Of a DNA stretch of 64,000 bases, positions 44,092 through 55,265 are shown one piece after another. Positions within the stretch are counted from its first letter, which is position 1; the number at the start of each line of letters is the position of its first letter. The notes under the pieces were generated by a model. It saw only the letters and a list, made by a program, of their open reading frames with translations, searched no databases and was not told where the DNA came from. Position numbers and translations under genes: made by a program. Origin of the DNA: Paraphaeosphaeria minitans (taxonomy: Eukaryota > Ascomycota > Dothideomycetes > Pleosporales > Didymosphaeriaceae); NCBI GenBank assembly GCA_015832175.1, contig WJXW01000011.1:806001-870000 (forward strand), given 5' to 3'.

Positions 44092-45381
44092 ATGTCGGAC
44101 ATGAACGCCATTTCCGGCGCAACCCATAACGAACCTAGCGAACTGATGGACGTCGGCCCGCCTGATATGACGGCACATCAACAGGATGCCATCCAGAAGC
44201 CATCCGAGGAGTTCGCGCCAATCGTGGTTGACAGCCTTATGGGCACACCAACCCCTGATGTGGCAGCAGAAGCCTCCTCAATGAACCAAGTCCAGGTTGT
44301 GGTGCCGGTGTTGGGCGAGGCAACAGAGCCCGCAGTGTTACCCCAGTACACGGAATCGACGGAGAATCATGAGTATCAAGAGGTTACAGATATAGACTCC
44401 ATTCAAACACTCTTTGCCTCATACGCCAAAAGCTTCCCAGCTCCTTCCAAGATTGGTAAGTATACAGAGCGTGCATACCGGCCAAATCTTTACAATAGTC
44501 CAGGGCCCAAGGGTTTCAACTATGTCGAATATTTCGACCCAGCGCGCATGACAAATGTACGAGCGAAGCACAGCCTCCGCCTAGAGAAAGCCAAAGCACT
44601 AGCCGTCGCTCTGCTCGAACACTACTACCCCATGGAGCAAGGTTATCGGATCGAGCCAGCCGATTTCCCTCTCCTCCAGTTCGGCGGCTGGCGCACCTGG
44701 ATCTACCCGGAAGACTGCTACACCACAACCAAACGTAAGGCCGACAACATGAAGGCCGGTCTGAAGAAGAACTCCAGACCCATCTACGAAACATGGACCG
44801 GCAACATCCTCGCCGACAAATTCCACCGCATCTCCCCTGAGCACATCACCGGCTACGTCGTCCTGAGCGAGATGCAGTACGAGGACGGCTCGACGGACTG
44901 GGCACAACACACGTATCTCGCCATCATGATGGACGACCTGGACACCTTCGAGCATTGGGTCCCCGAGAAGCTGATGGGCCCCGACAAGGCCTTTGTCTCG
45001 ATGCCGCGCGCCGACATCCTGAGCGATGCTATGGGTCGCCAGGCTGGGGTATCTAGCGGGTACGCGATACTCATGCTGGGTCCGCGCTTCGAGTTCTACA
45101 ACTATACCGCGAAGCCGGCGTGGGAAGAGAAGCCGTGGGAGCACTACCTTCGTCCGGATCCCGACGATGCAGAGCCCGACCCCGACCCCGCCGCCGGGGA
45201 CGAGACATCGTGCTTCACGCACCTTGGTGGCGGCGACGTTGACAGCAAAGCCTGGGTGGTGGACATCCGCTCGAAGCGGCCTGCAGACACGCTTGCAGCT
45301 GTGGATAAGTTGTTCAAGAGCGTTGTTGGTCGCGATGTCGAGTACCGCGACGGCTACGCGCTGCCGGGGCCCATGATCTAG
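44092..45381 (+). CDS. Uncharacterised 429-aa protein
   Basis: Intronless frame with a true ATG. Residues 1-95 are low-complexity and acidic. The rest is well ordered: YRPNLYNSPGPKGFNYVEYFDPARM, RLEKAKALAVALLEHYY, and a block around FGGWRTWIYPEDC followed by a beta-rich region with TGYVVLSEMQYEDGSTDW and LAIMMDDLDTFEHWVPE. A short Asp/Pro-rich loop (DPDDAEPDPDPA) precedes the C-terminus. No signal peptide or membrane span. I do not recognise the family; the sequence is clearly coding by composition and length. A cytosolic or nuclear role is likely but unassigned. Confidence 0.7.
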   Translation: MSDMNAISGATHNEPSELMDVGPPDMTAHQQDAIQKPSEEFAPIVVDSLMGTPTPDVAAEASSMNQVQVVVPVLGEATEPAVLPQYTESTENHEYQEVTDIDSIQTLFASYAKSFPAPSKIGKYTERAYRPNLYNSPGPKGFNYVEYFDPARMTNVRAKHSLRLEKAKALAVALLEHYYPMEQGYRIEPADFPLLQFGGWRTWIYPEDCYTTTKRKADNMKAGLKKNSRPIYETWTGNILADKFHRISPEHITGYVVLSEMQYEDGSTDWAQHTYLAIMMDDLDTFEHWVPEKLMGPDKAFVSMPRADILSDAMGRQAGVSSGYAILMLGPRFEFYNYTAKPAWEEKPWEHYLRPDPDDAEPDPDPAAGDETSCFTHLGGGDVDSKAWVVDIRSKRPADTLAAVDKLFKSVVGRDVEYRDGYALPGPMI

Positions 45382-46093
45382 GAGTCTGCCTTGGGCGGCA
45401 GTACATCGGCGACTGACTCAGCACGTGTCTGCAGGCAGCGACCCCGCTCGTTCTTCGCTGCCGGTCCAAAATGGTGCACCACGCTCAGCAGAGATGACCG
45501 GATCGGGTACTGCTTCAACGAGCTCTCGATGGAGCCGAAATGGGTGTCACGGCTCACAGAACGGCGCGGGACGGTTATGGCGTGCGTCCCGCAAATGAAA
45601 GTAATCTTAACTTGAACCGAGACCGAGTAAGGCGGAAGCGGAAATACGTGGAAGATGGGGCAAAGGTCGCGTGGAGAAGCGCACTTTGTTCACCGGGATC
45701 CCGGAATGTCTCTAGAGCCTCAGTAGACCACACCAATTTCCTCTGGCGTCCCGCCCTGGTATTCTAGCACGCTGATGCCGTTTCCAAATCTACCACGATC
45801 ACGTGAAGCGAGTGCCGTGATGTTTGAATTGTTGTTCTACACTCTGATTTTAGTGCTATCGAGGTCAATGAACGACTGCAGCCGTACACGCAGGCTGCTC
45901 ACAACCGAGACAGTGCCTACGAAGTGGCTAAGCACGAAGAAAAGTATGAAGTCAGATAGACCCCGGGTACGCTCTCGAGTGGCGAGAGAACCAACGCAGA
46001 AGAGGGCAGCCACTCGATGAGAGACTTGACCGGTAATCAGGGTCCAGGCAGTCCGGATAGGAGAGCAAGCAACACGCAGACTGCACCGCACGC
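45382..46093. other. Intergenic region between convergent genes
   Basis: About 710 bp. No gene or repeat supported. Confidence 0.4.
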
Positions 46094-47862
46094 CTATCCC
46101 CAAACAGCATCCGCATCCGCCGCTGCACCCGCCGCCGCCCCATCCGACCACCCCGTTCCACCCTGCACCGCCCCTCCCGTCTGCCACCCATCTTCCCCCT
46201 GCGCACCCCACCCTGTCTGCCCACCCCGCCACCCTCCAGCAGACCTACTCCTCCCACCGGACCTCTCCCTCTCCCTCTGCGCCTGACCCTCCTTCACCAT
46301 GCCCGACACATAGCAGAAAGTCCCCTTCGTCACCTTCTCCCGTACATACTTCACCTTCGCCTCGAGTCCCCCCGGCATCTTCCCCTTGCACCCGTCCAGC
46401 GCCCACTTGCACGCTTTCGAAGCCTCGGCATACATCTCCGTCTCATGCTTGTCGATGCTCACGGCGTCCTCGCCCTTGTCCCTGCGCAGCCGCTCCAGCA
46501 CGCCCATCATGCTGCCCTGTATCCACGCGGTGACCTTGTCGACATCCCGCCCTTCGCGCGGGAGCAGCACGTAGAAGGGCGATGCCGACGAAGCGCGGAA
46601 GGTGCAGCCTAAGAGCTTGAAGGACACGCGCGCGGCGATGTACGCCTCACCCGTGGCCTCGTCTGGGTTTTCGCTCGGGCACAGCGGCAGGCGGGCGAAG
46701 GCGGAGAGCGGGTACCCCGGCGTGGGATTGAGGAGGGCAAAGGGAGAGTCGGCGAGTTGGACCGCGTTGTGGATCTGGGCGTCGCTGGCGGTGCTGCGGC
46801 ACAGGTTTTTAGTGTAGGAAGACGCGTCGATGCAAGCGTGAGCCCAGCGGCGCGCGGTAGAGGCGGAGAGGCGCTCTTGTACCGTCTGGACGGCGGAGGC
46901 GCCGTAGGTTGCGTCGCTCGCGCCGCGGAGCCGGAAGCAGAACGTCACGAGGGCGTCGAGGGCGGCGCAGAAGTGTGGGCGGAGGGTCGACGAGGGGAGG
47001 AATATGTGGATGTAGTACGCCCAGTAGTACATGTAGGTGGCCAGGTACTCGTAGGTGATGAGCTGGGAGGTGGGGTCGACGAAGACAACGGGGATGTCGA
47101 GACGCTTCGCGTAGTTTTCGAGTGTCTGGAGGTCAGTCTGCTTGTTGGGTTTGCCCAGGGGCGAGGGCTTGACGCCTGATGTGAGGTCGAGCGCGGCGGT
47201 GATGCTGATGGCTGTGAGCGCGGTGCGGAGGTCCGAGGTTGTTTTCTCGACCCAGTGGAGGAGGAGGGCGAGAATGGGCCCATGGTGCCAGACGAGCTGT
47301 TTGACGGAGGGGCGCTGCATTTTGAACACGCGCTCGATGGCGATGTTGATGCATTTCACGACTGCTTTGTAGTCGCTCGCGGCGGTGTAGTCGACGCCAC
47401 GGACGACAACGATAGCGTCGAACGCGCACACTGTGCCATTTAAGTGCTTCTTTCCACCGGACTTCATCAGGTTGCGAACTACCTCACAGATCCGCTCAAA
47501 AGCGTCTCTGTCATTCCTTCCTGCTGCTGATCGTTTTTAGTATGTGCAGTCCCAGCTTGGTGGAAGGGTGATCTACCTTGTTCCGAAGAAATAATGACCA
47601 TAGCTGGCTCCTTCTTTCGCCTGCCCTCGTGCTTCTCTGCCTCAATCTTGAGCTTAACGATGACCTGCGTCAGGTGCAAAAAGTCGTCGATATCATCGCC
47701 ACTCTCCCATACATGCAGCGCGTCAATATCACATACCGTCTCGATCGCCTTCTTCGACATGCCTTCAAAGCCATCTTTGTACTTTGAGGGAATGTCCTTC
47801 ACGCTCTTCATGAATTCGACCAGGTCCTTGCAGGAAGGCCCGGTGAACGAGTCGGTCGGCAT
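46094..47862 (-). CDS. Uncharacterised 570-aa protein with Gly/Trp-rich tail
   Basis: Two exons: 47862-47577 and 47520-46094, across a 56-bp intron (gtagat...agcag). The junction restores SSEQG-RNDRDAFERICEVVRNL. The two frames look like separate small genes unless spliced. The N-terminal part is helical (KDLVEFMKSVKDIPSKYKDG; DDFLHLTQVIVKLKIEAEKH). The middle has AFDAIVVVRGVDYTAASDYKAVVKC, hydrophobic segments around WHHGPILALLLHWVEK and the LATYMYYWAYYIHIFLPSS segment, and a cysteine-containing C-terminal third. The last 50 residues are a GW/GG-rich tail with six Trp in near-regular spacing. No family recognised. Confidence 0.7.
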
Positions 47863-48599
47863 TCTAGTGTGGGCGGAAGAGTGCCCGCGGTGAGATCTGC
47901 ATCTTCGTCAGCTGCGGGATACTTTTATGTTTGCTTGGGCTTACCCCGGTTCCTTGGATCGATGGTGATAGTGACTATGGCGACGACGATTTTGCGACCG
48001 CTGTGGTAGAGGTGAGGGCTGTGGAGCTGAGTGTCTGGGCTCTCCCGGACGAGCAAGAGGGCTATCCCACTGGAGACGAGTCCGTACCTGCTTCGGTGGA
48101 TGCGCTGGTTGCTGGGGAGACTTCAGTGCCTCTGGTTTGGGGAGTGGAGGTGCTTGCTCGCTGCCAGAGTACCGAGCGATCAAGCTCTTCAAATATTCCA
48201 TGGCAGGGGCAGTAGTAGCCGCAAGGCAGACTGAACTGTGATTGCGTTGTAGTAATTCGGATGCGTGTGAACTGTACAATTGCCCTGACTGTGAAGCTTG
48301 ACTGTTAGTAGCGTCCTTGCGAACGGCAAAACAGCGACGACGAAACCAGCGAGGGGACAGCGAAGCTGTGGGACTTTGTAGCCGGAGGCTAGAATTGAAG
48401 AGAAGCGTAAGCTGTTTGAGGTGTTGTGAAGAGGAAGGTGAAGAGGTGAGCTTGGAAACAGTTCGCGCTAGGCCCCAATCGTCGAGCCTGACTACGTATG
48501 TCGGTATCAACGCCTTACGCCCGCATACCTGCCTGGTGCCTACGATGAACCCAATAATGTGTGCAAGAAAACAAGGCAATAAAACCATGCGTGACCGCC
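47863..48599. promoter_or_regulatory. Intergenic region between same-strand genes
   Basis: About 740 bp between the 5' end of the 570-aa gene and the 3' end of GYP7. An open frame on the minus strand (47941-48588) contains MEYLKSLIARYSGSEQ from an ATG at 48202 and a Pro-rich run. I could not splice it in frame onto the downstream gene, so I leave it as a possible unannotated 5' exon or chance. Confidence 0.35.
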
Positions 48600-51275
48600 C
48601 TATGAACCGACGCCGCCACCATGCTTGACGACGTCTTCCTTCTCAAGTTTTTCGACGTTGCGACTGAGCAATATCCTCAACTCAGGACTGATCACCCTGG
48701 CATCTTCATCGAAGGTGGCTTGCTTGCCATTCTCGGTAGCAGATGTAGACGCTTTCGCGTTTGGGTCTGATGGACCCGGCGAGCCTTCAATTGGTTTCCG
48801 CTGCCGCATTCCAGGTGCAGATGGGAAGTTCCCTTTCTTATCAATCATCTCAACCGTTCGCTGGAAACGCCGGTAGAGGGATTCGGCACGGACTAAGGTG
48901 GACTCAAGGTCCATGGTGCCGGATAGCTCGTTCACTGCCAGCAAGTCAGCAATTTGTCGATACGTACGCCATCATCACAGCTAAGGCACCAGGTTGACTC
49001 ACCATATTTTAGTACCTCGTCAAAGTGCTTCAGGTGGGCCATTATAATGTCGCGATGCTTCTCGAGTATCGCCAAAGCGATGAAGATATGGAAGTTGCTG
49101 CTCAGAAAATCCGTCCAAAGCCCTTCCCAGAGCCGCAGGACATCGGCCCACTCAAACTCGCGCTTGTACCAAACCAGAAGCATTCGGAAGAAGAAAAAGA
49201 AGTTGGTGGAGTCGGCAGATTGGAGATGAAGGTAGAGCTTAGGGTCCATTAGCTGAACAAGGTGGTCAAGCGTGGTTAGCTGCTTGCGCATGCCGGATTG
49301 ATCGCGAAGGAAGTTGCGCTCCTGCATAGTCATGAGTACAAGCTATAGGGCCAGACTTGGTTCTGTTTTGAACGTACCATGCGCTCCATGAACCCAGCGA
49401 ATCCCCAGAATGCGATGGCGTCGTCCTGCATGACTGCATAGATGGGTGCGAGGAGGTCGCTCATACCTTGCACGTAGCCCAGATCCTTGTTGTATTCATT
49501 GTAGGTAAGGAGCATATCCTTCATCTGCTCCAGGTGGATGTTGGTTCCGACGTCGGCGAACGGCGAGTCAGGGTCTGGGTGCGGGATGTCCTCGCCCATG
49601 AAGATTGGAATAGTACGATCTGTTCTATGCACATCCTTCTCTATAGCACGGACCCCATAGAATGGGACAAGTCAGCCAAATTTGCTCTGTAAGTCAGGGG
49701 CATCAGGCTACGAACCTATCCTGTTCTTCTGTTCCTTCCAATATTCCTCAGCCTCGAGAGAGCCATGGCCGTCGATCATCTTCTCCCACCACGCGCCTTT
49801 GAGGCGAATGTACTCGTCTCGTCTGCTGTTCAGGTTTGCCTTCCGCTCTTCTTCGGAGCTATTCCAGTCGTACACACCCAGGAGGAACAGCCACGCTTCT
49901 TTGCGGACGCCATCATCAGGGTGCAGGCCGCCATGGAAGATGCGCTGCTTTACTTCGTCGGGCGTGACTTGAAGACGTCCATGCCTGTCGAACAAACCCT
50001 TCCACTCTTCCAAGGTGACAGGCTTTCTTCGATCAGCCATGGACATGCGATCCATGTCTAGAATCTCGAAGTCTCCCACGTCGCTCTCTTCCATGGCTAG
50101 GACGTCCTTAGCTGTCCATATTCTTTGGTTACGGTCACGTTCGCTTTGCTCGGCGATTCCCATTGCCCACCGTGCCAAATATAGACGGGCACTGTCAAAC
50201 TCCTCTTGCAAAGTTTGCACTTCGTGGTTCTGGATGAGTCGTCGGACTTGGGGCGGGATATTCTTGTTCTCGGCAACAGCTTGTGCTGTCCTCCGGGTGA
50301 ACGTCGTGACTTGGCTGAGCTTCTCCAAAAAGCTCCACCTCGCCTCCTTGAGCGCCTTCGTGACTGGGTCCATACCGCCGTCTCTCGTGCGCTGATCTTT
50401 CGAAGATGATGCCTCGGTTTGTTTGCCGTCCTCTTTCTTTGCCTTTGGCGAAACAGGCGCATTCCGGCCCACCGCTCGCCTGTCTTCTTCGGTAGGCTCG
50501 ATGAGATAGATGCTGTTGTCCGCTCCCGACCGCTCTACGTGGACGTATCTCTTCAACCACCGCAGAACCTCATCACCACCCCAGAACATGCCGCCGCCAT
50601 CGCCGAACGGGTCGAAGCTCTCCTTGGCCAGCTTCTTGCGCTGCATGATGGTAGACTGGCACTCGCTATCGTGGAAGAAGAGGGCCGGGAAACTTTCGCC
50701 TGCACATGTGTTGACCACCACACTACCGAACCACCATCCGATGCTTGGAGGGCGGACTAGCAGGGAGTAGACTTCGCTGACGGGGACGGCGAAAGCGTAT
50801 GTGCCAATTGAGGATGGGTGAGATGTAGTGGTAGGGGGCGGGGGGACGAGATAGGTTTGTCGTGGCGGGGACGAAGAGTCAGACAGGTCGACTTTCACGT
50901 AGGTATCGTATGCGTCGCCGAGGGATGTCTCGGGCAGCCAGGCGAGCAGCAGGGAGGATGCATGTTCGCTCTTGGACGAGGACGTGCTTGGACGGGCGTC
51001 GTTATGCTTGGTGGGAGCTTTTTGCTGCACGAGCGCTATGAATCCGGGTATGTTGTCTTTCGCAGAGGGTGTGGGGTGGATGTAGACCTGTTGAGTGGGA
51101 CGTTAGCCACCGGCCCACCGTTCAGAGAGCCATGTCGCAAACGCACTTTGCTTTTGGTATATAGCAGCTTTACGCCCCTACCGGACTCGGTGTGCCTGAT
51201 GGTATTGTACTCGCCCTCGTCATCGTCGCTCAAATCATAGAAGGATGCCGAGGGCGAGGGCGGGGAAGAAGCCAT
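48600..51275 (-). CDS. GYP7: Rab GTPase-activating protein, TBC domain (Gyp7-like)
   Basis: Five exons: 51275-51147, 51087-49716, 49640-49378, 49321-49003 and 48934-48600, summing to 805 aa. The N-terminal third holds a PH-like/DUF3548-type region (VYIHPTPSAKDNIPGFIALVQ, SIYLIEPTEED). The TBC domain spans about 435-700. It opens with IFHGGLHPDDGVRKEAWLFLLG. The catalytic arginine finger is Arg506 in IEKDVHRTDR, formed across the intron 2 junction. The glutamine finger is Gln558 in YVQGMSDLLAP. Both are intact, so GAP activity on a Ypt/Rab GTPase (Ypt7 in yeast) is expected, acting in vacuole and endosome traffic. A poly-Phe run (NFFFFFRMLL) lies in the TBC domain. The C-terminal tail is Ser/Pro-rich. 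Confidence 0.92.
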
Positions 51276-51976
51276 GCGGAGTGCGGCGGCTACGAAGATG
51301 GCGTGGTATGCTTTTTATCCAGGGCCAAATGATGGGGTTTCGGGGTTGAAGAAAATCAATATATTGTCAAGGGTAGGCTCGGGGTGGGTGACTAGGAAGT
51401 GGCGCCACGGTGGAGCTGTTGCAGAGGAGCCGTGGTAGGTATGTAGGTAGGTAGGTAGGGTAGCCATTCCCCAAGCGCCTGATGACGTCCCGCGCTGTGG
51501 CGGGGCAGCATGGGGCTTACTCGTATTACTTCGTATTAGATACCTATCTGGTCTAATGAGTACCTATCTAGTCTAATGAGTACCTATCCAGTCTAATGAG
51601 CACCTATTCAGTCTAATAAGTACCTATTTAGTCTAGTAAGTACCTATCCAGTCGTCCCTATCCAGTCTAATAAGTCCCTATCCAGTCTACCTAGTCCAAC
51701 ACCACGCACGCGTCGAACCATGAGTCTACCCATCACCACGCAAGGTGCTTGCGCGTTCACGGCATCTTGGTGATTCCACTGCACTGCACTGCACCGCACG
51801 TGTGATTGATTCAACTCCTAGGCGCTACTGTTCAAACATACCCCCCAAAACTCCAATACACGTCTGCATGCAGCCATCTCGCATACCTACTGCCGTGGAC
51901 CCGTGAAGCAGTGCCACGGCCAGCCCATGCGCCCAAGGGAACCCAGTTGCGCCAATGCTAAGTAACAGGAAATCGC
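51276..51976. other. Intergenic region with repeats
   Basis: About 700 bp holding the promoter of GYP7 and the 3' flank of the MSO1-like gene. Besides the 20-bp array (listed separately) there is a TAGG-rich tract, gtaggtatgtaggtaggtagg, at about 51434-51454. Confidence 0.5.
51541..51690. repeat. 20-bp tandem repeat array, TACCTATCCAGTCTAATGAG type
   Basis: Units start at 51541, 51561, 51581, 51601, 51621, 51641 (cut to 14 bp), 51655 and 51675. The first three differ at only one or two bases. Period 20 bp. It lies about 265 bp upstream of the GYP7 start, in the intergenic space. Confidence 0.85.
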
Positions 51977-52840
51977 TCAACGCATGCGCGGCCCGTTTGG
52001 CAGGCCCATGCGTCTTCTCTCGGGCGGCTGCTGCTGCTGCGGCGGCGGCGGCGCACGGCTGTACGAGGGCCCATACGGGTCGTCGTTGCCGCCAGACCAC
52101 GGCGAGTTGGCCGACATGTTGGAGTTGTTCTGCTGCCTCCCTCCTCCCGAGTAGCCACCGCCGCTGCCACCATCGTCGGAATACGGCGCGCGCCCTCCAC
52201 CCGTCTGGGGCCGGTCGTACTGACTGCGCATGCCAGCTGGAGGCGCTGGCGAGGTGGCGGGGCTTGGGTTCTGTGACTTGCCCGACCCCCAGAGGCGTGC
52301 CTTGAGCCTGTCCTGTGCCGATGTTGCAGAGCCACCTGTTGTCTGGGGTGCCAGCTCGTTGCGGAACGACGAGGTGCTCTGTTGGCTGCCGGCGCGCTGG
52401 CTGGGCAGCGGTCTGCCCTGCATCTGGGGCTCTGGCGGTAGCGAGTTGTTCCCCCTTAGACCGCCACCTCCTCGACCCTGTGCCCGTCGCAGCGACATTG
52501 GCTCTTGCTGCTGCGGTGCGGCCTGCGACGGCGAGTCCCAAAGGTCACCAAGACCACCACCACCACCGCGGCCCATCATGGGCTGCTGCTGTCCCGTCTG
52601 GCCGTATCCTCGCCCTGCCGACGACACCATCCGCACGGGTGCCGCATGTGGTGCCTTGGGATCGGGCGGTAGCCATTGCGGAAATTGCCGTCCCTTTTCC
52701 GTGTAGTATGCGCGCAGCGCGCGGGCAATGTGCGAGTCGTCTTCGGTGTCGCCGTCGGCTTCGTCTGAGAGGAGCGTGCGCCGCAACGTATTGTACTTGG
52801 ACGTGGTGGTCGTGAGGAGGTTGTTGAGGTAGTTTGACAT
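51977..52840 (-). CDS. MSO1: Mso1-like Sec1-binding protein
   Basis: Intronless, 287 aa, ATG at 52840. Residues 1-62 are the Sec1-binding region of Mso1: MSNYLNNLLTTTTSKYNTLR, then the ARALRAYYTEKGRQFPQWLPP segment. The rest is disordered, Gly/Gln/Pro/Ser-rich, with RLKARLWGSG in the middle and a poly-Gln/Pro stretch and RRRMGLPNGPRMR at the end. Mso1 binds the SM protein Sec1 and helps SNARE-driven fusion of secretory vesicles at the plasma membrane; in filamentous fungi it should serve polarised growth. The N-terminal motif is convincing and the tail is poorly conserved in the family anyway. Confidence 0.85.
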   Translation of the reverse strand: MSNYLNNLLTTTTSKYNTLRRTLLSDEADGDTEDDSHIARALRAYYTEKGRQFPQWLPPDPKAPHAAPVRMVSSAGRGYGQTGQQQPMMGRGGGGGLGDLWDSPSQAAPQQQEPMSLRRAQGRGGGGLRGNNSLPPEPQMQGRPLPSQRAGSQQSTSSFRNELAPQTTGGSATSAQDRLKARLWGSGKSQNPSPATSPAPPAGMRSQYDRPQTGGGRAPYSDDGGSGGGYSGGGRQQNNSNMSANSPWSGGNDDPYGPSYSRAPPPPQQQQPPERRRMGLPNGPRMR

Positions 52841-53255
52841 GATGGGCGCTTTGCGCAGTTCGTCTGCGCGTTACGGACGCTTGCACGCCTTGTCGAGCGG
52901 GTTGCGGGTTGCTTCGCCGTGTGTTGGCTGTCGGGTGAGCAACGTGTGGGGGCTTCGCGATGCAGCTGCCAATTTCTGCCAAGCAACCGCCGTTCTACTC
53001 GACCACGGCCATGTTTCGTCTCGGTCACCTCTTCAAAACAACCGCTCCCACAGCGTTATCCATCTTGCACAACGACTCACGCTACAATGGTGGAATCCAT
53101 GTCATTACTGGTCCAGCAGTTCCTGTGTAGCTTGCTTGGCCAATCAACCACTACCTACCTACCTACTGTGTACCCACCAACTCACCTACACAGTACCCAA
53201 CTACTCACCTATCTACCTACCTACCTACCTACCTACCTACCTACCTACAAGTATC
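52841..53255. repeat. Intergenic region with (CCTA)n microsatellite
   Basis: About 415 bp upstream of MSO1 and downstream of the P450. A ctac/ccta tetranucleotide tract covers roughly 53211-53249, with a smaller one near 53150-53166. No gene seen. Confidence 0.8.
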
Positions 53256-55265
53256 CTAGCGCTCGACGGCATTCGCTAGTCCGCGCCGACGGTGAATGAC
53301 TTCCAGTTTGCCTACTAAAACAGCAGCAACCCACTCTCTCCGCTCCGGCAGGGCCACTGGGATCCAGTCCTGCTCTGACCCTTCGTCTCTCGTGACACGT
53401 GCTGGCGCACGCGGTTTCAGGTGAAAATTGCGGACCATCTGAGACACAGACACGTACAGCTCCAGGTACGAGAAGCTGAAACATGTCAGCCATTTCGAAG
53501 TCTGATCATTGCCGACCGGGGCGTATGTTACTGTGCTCCCAAACAAACATTTGCGCCTCGGGAGAAGGGTATGTAAAAGCGATCGCGAAGGCCATCATCG
53601 CTCATGTCATGTGTGTCCGCCGTCAGCCATCTGTATGGATCGAATACTCTTGGTTTCGGAAACGCCGTCTTATCGTGAAGGTACCAGATAGGCGAAGAAG
53701 TAAGTACTGTCTGAGAGGCTCATCAGTTCTGGATCTCAGCTACCCGACACTGCAAGGTCACTATACCTACCCCCTCAGGAATGAATTTGCCGTGCAGTAC
53801 AATGCCTCCCGGCGGCACAATCCTTGGAAGCATCGCCGCCGCAGCACTAGCCCAGCGAACACCTTCTTTCACACAAGCTTGCAGACGAGGGATGTTCTCC
53901 AGGGCTGACATATTCGTCGAGAAATCAACTGCAGCCAGGTCTTCATACAGTGCGTTTTGGTAGCCAGCATTGTGAGCAAGCGCCCACAGGATGTGAGCCA
54001 ATGTTGCAGACGTGGTGTCTGTTCCTGGACCGAGGTTTTCTCTGGCTTCGGAGAGCGCGGTTTCCGACGGCAGACCCGCATTACACAAGGTTTCGATCAG
54101 GTTAGGAAAGCCACTGGGGCGCGTTGTCGAAAGTGCAGCTTGCCAGGATTCTTGACACCACTGATCAACAAGTCAGCTTCACTGGTTCGATGCGTAATCA
54201 TCGACTGAATCACCTCTTGGAAGTCGGCAAGGCTTTTGGTATACTGGGTCCTCCATCCGATGATATGAAACGTGACGTTCTCGATCTGGTCCCAGAGATC
54301 GCACATCAGAGGGAAAGTGGTAAGCTGTAAGAGATAAGACTTTCTGCAACCAACACATCAAGGTTCTCCGATCCAATCTAGATTACTCACCACCGGCATC
54401 CACGTAGCCTTCGCATCGTTCTTCTCCACCATACCCAGCTGTGCCCCGTTGGCCCAGGCGTCAACAGCCTGTATAGGCGTACCGAAAGAGAAATCAGCTA
54501 AATATCTGTCAGCGCATATTCTCAATAGTATGTTGCCCCAGAAGCTGAGCAGTTGCTCTTACACATGATATCCGCCTCCAACGCTCTCGCCGCCACGCCC
54601 AAATCGACTGTCTCCTCTCCCTCTGCAATCTTACTCACCAACCTCTCGACATGCGCCACAATAAGCTTTTCCAGCTGCGGCACCTTGCTTCGGCTGAACA
54701 GCTGTGCCATGATTCTCCTACGCTTCGCGTGCTCTACGGGATCACTGTTACATCTCAGCGAAGAACTCAAATGCATCACACCGTTGGGAAAACCTACGTG
54801 ATGGAGAAGAGCGCGGGATGACCGCCCTGCACAAACTCGCCATACACCCTCGGATCCTTCCTGAACTTGCTACCGACTTTATGGACCGTTTCATAGGTTT
54901 CGCGCGAATAGAAGGAGACCTCATTTGGGGCGATGCGGATCAGTGGTCCTGAAAGGCTATATGAGATATTTCTTCTTCAGTCATATCGGGGATCAAGGAA
55001 GCTGGAGTTACCTAGCTCCTCATGGAGTTTGGGTAGGTCTACGGTGATGGTCCCATTGTACTCATGGGGGAATGCCCAAGCGAGCCTTGAGAAGGCTGCA
55101 CCGAAGCCGGCACTGGGGATGCGGGATAGAGGTGAGTTGTAGAACGAAACGATATGCTGACATGGCGTTTAGCATTCTGGGGGTATGTTACTGCAGAATG
55201 GTTCATACATAGGTTGCTACGCCCACAAGAAAAGCTGCAGCCAGCTCCAAGATTGGTAGTGCCAT
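53256..55265 (-). CDS. Cytochrome P450 (nine exons)
   Basis: Exons: 55265-55209, 55156-55012, 54948-54798, 54744-54563, 54497-54391, 54324-54214, 54160-53771, 53710-53532 and 53475-53256; 513 aa. All splice junctions are GT-AG and keep frame. The N-terminus is a membrane anchor (LPILELAAAFLVGVATY), then FYNSPLSRIPSAG. I-helix GPGTDTTS at 295-302, ExxR at Glu350-Arg353, FDPYRWL at 404-410, and the heme loop F430-SRGANVCLG with Cys437 as iron ligand. The usual Arg two residues before the Cys is Asn435. It should sit on the ER membrane and use a P450 reductase. It is divergent from an amino-acid permease. CYP family not assigned; a specialised-metabolism or catabolic role is likely. Confidence 0.85.

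Noticed and set aside
47941..48588. Minus-strand open frame with MEYLKSLIARYSGSEQ
   Set aside because: The ATG is at 48202, but no donor/acceptor pair joins it in frame to the 570-aa gene downstream. Left as an open question.
53204..53250. Direct repeats as a CRISPR-like array
   Set aside because: It is a simple (CCTA)n microsatellite without spacers; a CRISPR array is not expected in a fungal nucleus.
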